A DNA stretch of 64,000 nucleotides, from NCBI GenBank assembly GCA_027493875.1, contig JAOSJX010000001.1, positions 248,001-312,000 of the forward strand, written 5' to 3'. The notes below the pieces were generated by a model that saw only the letters and a list, made by a program, of their open reading frames with translations, searched no databases and was not told the DNA's origin. The DNA is from Deltaproteobacteria bacterium. GTDB taxonomy: Bacteria > Lernaellota > Lernaellaia > JACKCT01. This document shows, in pieces, positions 57,476 through 64,000 of the stretch; position 1 is the first letter of the stretch; every line of letters begins with the position of its first letter. Both the position numbers and the translations under genes were made by a program.

Positions 57476-58853
57476 CTATTCGAAGGTCGTCAGGACTTTT
57501 GCGATGCGCGCGCGGGCCGGCTCGCCGAGGGTTTCGAACGCGGCCTCGACAATGGGATCGGTATATACGTGAATCAGTTCGTGCGTTTGGGGCGGCGTCA
57601 ACGCGTTGGCCGCGGCGGCCCGCCGCGCTCTGGCGATGACCGCCGCGATGACGTTGTTCTGCACCGGCGCAAGGGCCTGACTGACGATCTGCTGCGCGAT
57701 TTCCGCGGCGACGAAGTTCGGCCATTCCCGTTGCGCGTCCTCGTCCGAGAGCTTGTTGTCCTCCTTGAAAGACGCGTACGCCGCTTGATTTTCATACTGC
57801 CCGCGGATGAGCGCGATACTCTCAGGCGACTCGACCATCTCGACGAACCGCTTGCCGAGTTCGGTGTTGCCGCGAAACGCCTCGGTCCAGAAACTCTTGA
57901 CCGCCGCTTCGATTTTCCTTTTTTGCTCGTCGGTGATGGACGCCGTTTTCGCCGCGTGCGCCGTAATAAGATGCCGCGACGCTTCATTGAACGAGCTTCG
58001 GAACAACGCGTCGAACGTGGCGGCGTCCGCGTCGATGCGTTCGCGCGGCAACGACGACGGCGGATTTTCCGTAAAAACCGATCGGTCGATTTTTTTCTTT
58101 TCGAGAGAAGCGAGGGTGATGGTCCGCCTCGTCTCTCCGGATTCCGCGTATTCGACGGCGGCGATCAATCCGGTATCCGCCGCAACGCGGTAGGTGACAT
58201 CGCCGCGGCGGTCGACGTAGGCGTCGTCTTCCTTCGGCGGCATCGTCTCTTCCGCGGCGAGACGCGCCAACCACGGCGCCTCCGCCGGCCGCGCGCCGAA
58301 GGTTACCGCCATCGTCACGCCCGTGTCGGTAAGATCGAGGTAATAAAAACCGTGGGCATCCGCGCGCGCGGAAAAACCTTTGAGCTCCGGCGCGAGCCAG
58401 GCGAGACCGTCAAGCGGCGCCGCGGCTTTTTTCAAGACCGCCCGCGCTCCGGTGAGGTCCATCAACAACACCTGCCCCGCCGCGCGGTCCCAATGAACGA
58501 CTTCCTTGCCGTTCCAATAGGTCGAAAAATTTTGCGCCGGGACGTCAACGCGCACGAGGCCGCTCGGCTCGTACCGGACGAGAAACCGCATTTCGTTTCC
58601 GGTTTGCAGATTGCGCGCGTTGTACGCGGCCTCGAAGCCGCCGGTTTTCAACAGGGCGTCGCGAAGGTCCTCGCCAAGCTCGCCGGCGTTGACCGGCGCG
58701 GCAAAAAAGCGTCGCTACTAAAACGGTCGCGCACGCCGCAAGAACGCGCGTATAACGCGCCGGACCAACAACGGCGGGCCCGCGCGATTTATCCCCAAGC
58801 GCACGGCCTTGGCGGGCGGGTAACCCATAATATCTGTCAACAGATTTTACCAT
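57476..58853 (-). CDS. Exported protein of unknown function (LolA-like N-terminal part)
   Basis: About 458 residues if the start is 58853. A hydrophobic segment (YTRVLAACATVLVATLF) reaches an A6 run (58703-58708) where the frame changes; the corrected mature part begins AAPVNAGELGEDLRDALLKT. An N-terminal beta-rich section (MRFLVRYEPSGLVRVDVPAQ; VLLMDLTGARAVLKKAAAPL) resembles LolA/DUF4292-type outer-membrane lipoprotein carriers. The C-terminal half is helical (AEIAQQIVSQALAPVQNNVI). The 40-residue leader before the signal peptide is unusual and the true start could lie closer. Nine bases separate it from bioD. Confidence 0.58.
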
Positions 58854-58949
58854 GTGATTTCCATTAGTTACTTGCGTTGTCCCCACAAATATGCACAACG
58901 CATGTTGATAGGGCGCTCACAACTGTTTCGCACCCTTGCCCACGGCGCG

Positions 58950-59706
58950 TCAACGCCTTCGGATACTGCCCCGAATCGTATCCCAATCCTCCGCGGCGGC
59001 GGCGAGCATCGGCGTCGCAAGATTCTCGCCGCGCATGTACTCGAGGGCGTTAAACGGCTCGCCGTTGAGCCCTTCGGAGTCTCGCCCCGGCGGCTTCGAG
59101 CAGCGCCACGCCCGCCGCGAGATCCCAGATGTGCGAATCGAACGCCATCGCGCCGCGCGCCTGCCCGGACGCGACGTACGCGAGATGATACGCCATGCTT
59201 CCATAGCTGCGCACCTTTCCGGGAAAATCGGTGACGAACATTTTATGGAAGTGGCTCGGCGTCAAGAGCGGCGCCGTTCCGCCGCTGCGGTCGCGCGATC
59301 GAATCGGTTCTCCATTCAGCGTCGGGGTTTCGCCCGCATCCACCGCGTACAGCTCGCCCAGCACCGGGCCGAAAAAGACGCCGAGCACGCACCGCCCGTT
59401 CTCGACGAGCCCAATGGAGATACCGAAGTGCGGAAAGCCGCGCTGGTAGGAATCCGTCCCGTCGATGGGGTCGACGGCGAACACCGCGTCCGCGTTTTCG
59501 ACAAGGCCGTTTTCCTCCGCGACGATGGCGGCGTCCGGAAACGCATCGCGCAATCGGCGCACGACGAGTTCCTGAACCGCCATGTCGGCGTTGGTCACGA
59601 CGGAACCGTCCGGCTTGTACGAAACGTCGAGTGAAGGACGCATTGCGAGCGCCAGCGCCCCGCCTTCTTTCGCAATGTCGGCGACGATCCGCAGGCGCTC
59701 CGTCAT
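58950..59706 (-). CDS. Inositol monophosphatase-family phosphatase
   Basis: About 250 residues: MTERLRIVADIAKEGGALAL, SYKPDGSVVTNADMAVQELV, AIVAEENGLVENADAVFAVD-PIDGTD with the metal-binding E...DPxDGT set, and SHIWDLAAGVALLEAAGARL (WD). It resembles IMPase/CysQ-type enzymes, removing phosphate from inositol phosphate, PAP or similar. In the sequence as given it is fused in frame to the LarE-like gene upstream. Removing one C of the C5 run at 59707-59711 would instead end LarE in an ATGA overlap with this ATG. A further frame break near 59100 precedes the last 50 residues. Confidence 0.8.
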
Positions 59707-60531
59707 GCCCCCGTCCGCCCGGTCTTCCGCGGAGAGCACCTCGTTCATCGATCCGGACCGATAGCCCTGGAGGTCGAGCGCGACGTAGGCGAATCCCTGC
59801 GCCTTGATCGCGTTTACCACGCGGGCGCGCAAAGCGGGTTCCACCAGCCGCGCGATCTGCTCTTCGGGAAGTTCCACGCGCGCGATCTTATCGTGAAAAC
59901 GAACGCGGAATCCCTCGAATCCTTCCCGGCGCAACGCCTCCTCGCAGATTTCGATGCGCGAGAGCCGCTCCACCGTCACCTCCGTTCCGTAGGGGATACG
60001 CGACGCGAGGCACGCGAACGCGGGTTTGTTCCACGTCGGCAGATCCATGCGCCGAGAGGCCTCGCGAATGTCGTTCTTGGTCAGTCCCGCCTCCGCCAGC
60101 GGGTGGCGCACATCGCGCTCCTTCGCCGCGCGTTTTCCGGGACGGTAGTCGCCGCCGTCATCGAGGTTGTACCCGTCGCAAACCCAGGCGAGGCCGAGCC
60201 GGTCCGCGTGCGTCCGGCAGACGGAGAACAACTCCGTTTTACAGTGGTAACAACGGTCCGGCTCGTTCGCGCGGTAGCCGTCGCGCTCGTATTCGTGCGT
60301 CGGAACGACCTCGATACGGGCGCCGACGCGTTCGGCGAATTCGCGCGCCTCGGCGAGTTCGGACGCCGGCAACGACGGGCTCTGCCCGACCATTCCGACT
60401 GCGCGGTCCCCGAGCACCCGCGTGGCGAACGCCAGCAGAAAGGCCGAATCCACGCCGCCGGAAAACGCGACGAGCGTGCTGCCCATCTCGTGAAAGAGGC
60501 CTTCGAGTTTATGAAGTTTGTCGTCCAACAT
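59703..60531 (-). CDS. larE: LarE-type sacrificial sulfur transferase
   Basis: About 276 residues with the PP-loop STLVAFSGGVDSAFLLAFAT, NEPDRCYHCKTELFSVCRTH, DGYNLDDGGDYRPGKRAAKE, KPAFACLASRIPYGTEVTVE, and the terminal VALDLQGYRSGSMNEVL expected of LarE. LarE donates sulfur to make the nickel-pincer cofactor of lactate racemase-type enzymes. Three conserved Cys (CYHC and CLASR) fit the group that uses an iron-sulfur cluster instead of sacrificing one Cys, which is inference. No larB or larC is in the window. The reading frame continues into the phosphatase gene. Confidence 0.83.
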
Positions 60532-60613
60532 CGCGTTTCCCGCGCCGCATCGGCGGCGCGGTCACCTTGTAGCAAAGCGGCCGACGGCTGTCCACGAGCG
60601 GGCTTACAACGAA

Positions 60614-60642
60614 ACGGGCCGCGGCGGATCGCCGCGGCCCGT
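60614..60642 (-). terminator. Terminator downstream of the metalloprotease gene
   Basis: A 13-base perfect stem (ACGGGCCGCGGCG at 60614-60626 pairing with 60630-60642, loop GAT). On the minus strand the hairpin is followed by a weak T-rich stretch (TTTCGTTG). Confidence 0.65.
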
Positions 60643-60653
60643 CGAGAGGGTCA

Positions 60654-62532
60654 TCACTTTTCGATCGTCAGCAACCGCACGGCTCCGCCGTCATCGTCGT
60701 CATCGTCATCGTCGCCGCCGCCCGCGGTGCTGCTCAACGTGACCTTGCACATTTCCGCGGCGCAGGCGTCGAACTCATCGCAACTGCCCACCACGTCCGC
60801 GCACTCGTAGAGGCAATCCCACGGCCCGTTATCGTCGGTGCACATCGCGTAGGCTTCGTCGCCGGACAGGTCGCCGCCGGAGTCTTCGATGGCGAAATCG
60901 CAGCCGAAGTAAATGTCGCTCACCAGATCGTCGCAGGATTGCTCGCCGCCGGCGTCGTCATCGTCGTCGTCATCGTCGTCGCCCACGAAGGGATCGTCGC
61001 CCTCCGTCGCCTGGACGGTGTACGTGATGCCGCCGATATTCTCGGTGACGATGTCGACCATCGGCACGACCATCATGGTGATCTTGCTCCATTCGGACCC
61101 CACGCCGTCGATGCTGATCTCGCCCTCGCTCTCCGCTTTGGCGCCGCCCAGGATCGATTCGATCTCATAGGAGCCGTTGCTGCGTTCGAGGATCAGGCTG
61201 ACCACCCACGCGATCGAGCGGCCCTGATACTGGTCGTCGGCCTCGAAACGGAAGTTAAGGCGTTCCGACGACGCGGGCTGAAATTTCAGGTAATTGGCGC
61301 CGTACGACTGCGGCGTGCGGCTCCCGGTGATTTCCTGATTCACCGGGTAGGACGCGTAGTTGCCGTGCAGCGATACGTCGTCGTAGAGGTTCCCTTCCTC
61401 GAAATCGCGCTGCAGGACGCGCCGGACGAAGTCGGGGAACGCCTCTTTCATGGAGCTGCCCTCGCCGAGCAGGTGCACGTTGATCGAATTGAACAGGTTG
61501 CCGTTGCACGTGTTCCAAATATCGTAGAGCGCCTGACGACCGCCCCAGTTTTCGGAGATGAATTTGAAGAAAATGGACCGCGCATAAGCGAGCGCGCCGT
61601 CCGTCGAATTCAGCGTCTCCTCGGTGCGCGCCATGTGCTCGTCGACGAAATATCGGTAGGCGTTGACGTCGTCGTAGACTTCGTCCTCCGCCCACGTCGC
61701 CGTGGCTTCGACCGCCCAGCTCGAACCGTCGCCGTCGGAGAACATGTACTGCCAGCAGCCGCCGAGCGCGATCGTGAATTGCAGTACGTGGTAGAACTCG
61801 TGCGCCATGATCTCGCGCGTCGCGCTGTCATACGAAAAAAATATCCGGATGGACGACGATATAGGACATCGTGTCGTCACCCCAATAGAGCGTCGTGTAG
61901 GCGCCGAGGAAGCTGATCGTGGGGACGCCGCCGCCGGAGTTACCGACGTAAACGTCCGTGTAATAGAGATTGGAGTTGTAGGGCGCGTCGTAGCCCATTT
62001 CGTCCACTTCGGTGTCCCAAACTTCTTCCAGGATCTCGCCGACGCGGGAGGCGCCGATGGTGTCGCCGTCAAAGGCGAAGCTGTTCCCCCAACGCACCGC
62101 GAAATGCTCGGTTTTGTGGACGTTGGGCGCGATGACCGATTCCTCGAAATCGCCCAAGGCCGCCGCGGCGCCGTGAAGCACGGGCGCGTCACCGTAGCCC
62201 GAGCCACGGCCCAGACGGGGCAGCACGCGCGCGATCTCGTCGCGCGCCGGCTCGGAAAGCGACGGCAAAACGATCAGCAGGTCCTTCAAAAACGCCGTGG
62301 CGCAGGCAAACCGGTCCGTCGATTCGCTTTCGCGAAGATAGGCGGACGGAAGCGATTCCGGCTCGAAAAAAGCGTAGGCTTTGTAGACAAGCGCGGTTTC
62401 GCCGTCGAGCAGGCCGAAATCCACGTCCTGGTCAATGGCCGCGGCGGACCGGTCGGGCGAGAGCTCGAGCGCCGCCGCCGGACCGGCGAATAAGATAAAC
62501 GCGAGAAAAACGAAGCACATCGTACGAGTCAT
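60654..62532 (-). CDS. Exported zinc metalloprotease (MXAN_6640-like) with Asp-rich, Cys-rich tail
   Basis: About 625 residues. Signal peptide MTRTMCFVFLAFILFAGPAA. The peptidase motif is EIMAHEFYHVLQFTIALGGC (HExxH), followed by GSSWAVEATATWAEDEVYDD, the downstream Glu helix of gluzincin-like enzymes and the pattern of MXAN_6640-family putative proteases. A C-terminal Asp run (GDDDDDDDDDAGG) is followed by a Cys-rich module of eight Cys (SCDDLVSDIYFGCDF; CLYECADVVGSCDEFDACAA) and a second Asp run. As given it ends GGAVRLLTIEK; one base fewer would give AEPCGC at 60668. The frame also breaks at A7 61835-61841. Confidence 0.82.
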
Positions 62533-62755
62533 CAGACAGTCTCCGGTTATCGTGGGCCGCGCGGTACCGCGGGATCGCGGAACGCGCGTCGAAACGAACG
62601 GGGGTGGGCCGTTCCAAGCTCCCGGAATCCGGGGGCCGTGTATCATACTCGCCGCCCCTCCTTTGTCAAACGCGAAATATGGGAAAAGCCCCCGATCAAT
62701 TCCCCAATTTCCCGGTCCTCTGATATGATGCGCGCCATCATCGGCGGACATCATC

Positions 62756-63412
62756 GTGGACTCAAAAAAACATCGTCAATCCGACCTCTTCGGTCATCCT
62801 CCGGATCGCGTCAGCCTTTTTTTTTGAGACGCGGCTGTGGAATGCCGGGTGTGTGACGGTGGCGGGCGTGGACGAGGCCGGCCGCGGGCCGCTCGCCGGG
62901 CCGGTTGTCGCCGCGGCCGTCATTCTTCCGCATGACGTGGATTTTCCCGGCGTCAACGACTCCAAACTTTTGTCGGCCTCAGAGCGCGAGCGTCTCTTCG
63001 GAGTCATCGCCGATAACGCCCTCGCGGTCGCCGTGGCGAGCCGGCCCCCGCTCGGATCGACGAGCAAAACATCCTCGCGGCGACGAAGGACGCGATGGCC
63101 GAAGCCCTCGGTTTGCTGCCGATGCGGCCGGACCATGTCCTCGTTGACGGCAACCAGCGCCTTCCCATCCTCACCCCGCAGACGACGATCGTGAAGGGCG
63201 ACCGCCGATCGCTGTCGATCGCCGCCGCGAGCATCGTCGCGAAAGTGATGCGCGACTGGTACATGACGGCGATGCACAACCGCTGGCCGCTCTACAATTT
63301 CGCGCGCAACAAAGGATACGGAACGCAGGAGCATCGCGACGCCCTTGCGGCGTACGGGATCTGCCCCATTCATCGCCGGAGCTTCGCTCCCGTGGCGCGG
63401 GCGGCCTCTTGA
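62756..63412 (+). CDS. rnhB: Ribonuclease HII
   Basis: About 218 residues. The catalytic motif [20 protein letters not shown] (Asp, Glu), then [27 protein letters not shown] (Asp) and [20 protein letters not shown] mark RNase HII, which removes ribonucleotides from DNA. The N-terminus needs a T9 run (62817-62825) shortened by one, giving [20 protein letters not shown], a normal lead-in, with GTG at 62756 as start; GTG 62853 begins inside the domain. A further break lies near 63045-63060. Overlaps yraN by four bases. Confidence 0.92.
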
Positions 63413-63831
63413 AAGATCTCCTCTGGCAAGCGATCTTCCCGCGGCGGCCCAAAAAACCGAAACACCTGCGCACCGGCGCCAAGGCGGAGCGACTGGCCGC
63501 GCGCTTTCTTCGGAAACAAGGCTTGCGTATCCTCAAACGGAATTTGAGACTGCGTTTCGGGGAGGTCGATTTGCTCGCGCGCGAGGGAGACATGTTGGTC
63601 GTGGTCGAGGTCAAGAGCCTCGACGATCCCGCGCCCGGCGTGTATCCCGAACAATCGCTGCGGCGCGATCAGCGTCGGCGTCTGGCGCGTGTCGGCCGGC
63701 GCATCGCCGAGCGTTACCGCCTGCGCGACGTGCCGCTGCGGTATGATCTCGTTACCGTGACGTTCCGGCCGGACGGCCCCGTCATCCGCCACCACCGCGA
63801 TGCGTTCGACGCCCGAGGGAACACGCGGTGA
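63409..63831 (+). CDS. yraN: YraN/UPF0102 family protein
   Basis: A 140-residue intact protein starting at TTG (63409) inside the rnhB stop region. It has the UPF0102 core: GAKAERLAARFLRKQGLRIL, NLRLRFGEVDLLAREGDMLV and VVEVKSLDDPAPGVYPEQSL, the predicted restriction-endonuclease-like fold with ExK. Its activity is unknown; rnhB-yraN is a widespread gene pair. Its stop overlaps the next start (GTGA). Confidence 0.88.
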   Translation: MKDLLWQAIFPRRPKKPKHLRTGAKAERLAARFLRKQGLRILKRNLRLRFGEVDLLAREGDMLVVVEVKSLDDPAPGVYPEQSLRRDQRRRLARVGRRIAERYRLRDVPLRYDLVTVTFRPDGPVIRHHRDAFDARGNTR

Positions 63832-64000
63832 AAGGTCCGTCCCTCGGTCCGAAACGCATCCGGACGCGCCTGCTCGTCACGTATCTTCTCCTCACGGCCG
63901 GCATCTTCGGAACGATCAGCTACTTTTATTACTACGTCGCGCGCGACGCGCTCGACCGCGAAATGGGCCGACGCCTCGTGCTGGTCGCGCAAATCGCCGC
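63828..64000 (+). CDS. Membrane sensor protein, probable histidine kinase (partial)
   Basis: Begins at GTG 63828 and runs off the window: KGPSLGPKRIRTRLLVTYLL-LTAGIFGTISYFYYYVARDA-LDREMGRRLVLVAQIAA. The basic start, single membrane helix and following amphipathic helix match the first segment of a two-component sensor kinase or methyl-accepting protein. No catalytic part is visible, so the kinase call is inference. Confidence 0.5.
   Translation, partial: MKGPSLGPKRIRTRLLVTYLLLTAGIFGTISYFYYYVARDALDREMGRRLVLVAQIA

Noticed and set aside
58832..58845. Inverted repeat ATCTGT-CA-ACAGAT as an operator
   Set aside because: The arms are only six bases, it does not sit properly over promoter elements, and it may lie inside the leader codons of the downstream gene.
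1..64000. tRNA, rRNA, CRISPR array, prophage
   Set aside because: I saw no cloverleaf, rRNA-like segment, repeat-spacer array or phage gene by reading. A tRNAscan or Infernal run could overturn this for small RNAs.

Overview
The window is GC-rich, gene-dense and densely coding on both strands. It looks like chromosomal DNA from a Gram-negative bacterium of the deltaproteobacterial or Myxococcota-like kind. The signs are many lipoprotein signal peptides, an outer-membrane barrel protein, an AMIN-type cell-wall amidase, a sigma-54 activator, and secreted proteins with long aspartate tracts. The exact phylum cannot be fixed from sequence alone.

A technical point governs the whole annotation. 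About 30 genes, including housekeeping ones (mutS, priA, rplM, rpsI, coaE, aroE, rnhB), are broken into two or three reading frames. Many breaks fall exactly at homopolymer runs of five or more bases. I read these as residual consensus indels in a long-read assembly, not as pseudogenes. Spans below are for the reconstructed genes, with the likely break positions given.

Layout. 1-6.1 kb: TPR protein, receiver/sigma-54 activator, exported beta-propeller, DUF2225 protein. 6.1-11.5 kb: an accessory patch in which two different IS630-type elements flank one large lipoprotein gene; the first sits precisely inside its signal-peptide codons. 11.5-21.3 kb: a minus-strand cluster of a GT39-like glycosyltransferase, a coiled-coil membrane protein, a DUF58 protein, two von Willebrand A membrane proteins and a MoxR ATPase, closed by a terminator. 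21.3-31.4 kb: secreted enzymes (alpha/beta hydrolase, copper monooxygenase with a heme motif, trypsin-like protease), a RetSat/CrtI-like oxidoreductase, a YprB-like nuclease, a thioredoxin-fold lipoprotein and an SCP2 protein. 31.4-41.1 kb: CCA/poly(A) polymerase, xerD, TPR-amidase and mutS in an overlapping chain, then a sugar module of a BadF-type ATPase and two tandem Gfo/Idh/MocA oxidoreductases. 41.1-50.9 kb: zinc-ribbon membrane proteins, DsbA-like protein, coaE, PHP phosphoesterase, rpsI, rplM, priA, galU. 51.3-64 kb: radical SAM enzyme, outer-membrane protein, FG-GAP protein, aroK, aroE, bioD, LarE, inositol-phosphatase-like protein, a secreted metalloprotease, rnhB, yraN and the start of a membrane sensor.

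The most interesting pattern is a C-terminal tail of aspartate runs followed by an extreme terminal Cys-Gly-Cys. It occurs on two exported hydrolases and, after one inferred base correction, on a third. It resembles an anchoring or sorting tag. The second is the IS630 insertion, whose empty site restores a textbook lipoprotein signal peptide while the element's own end supplies a replacement start codon.
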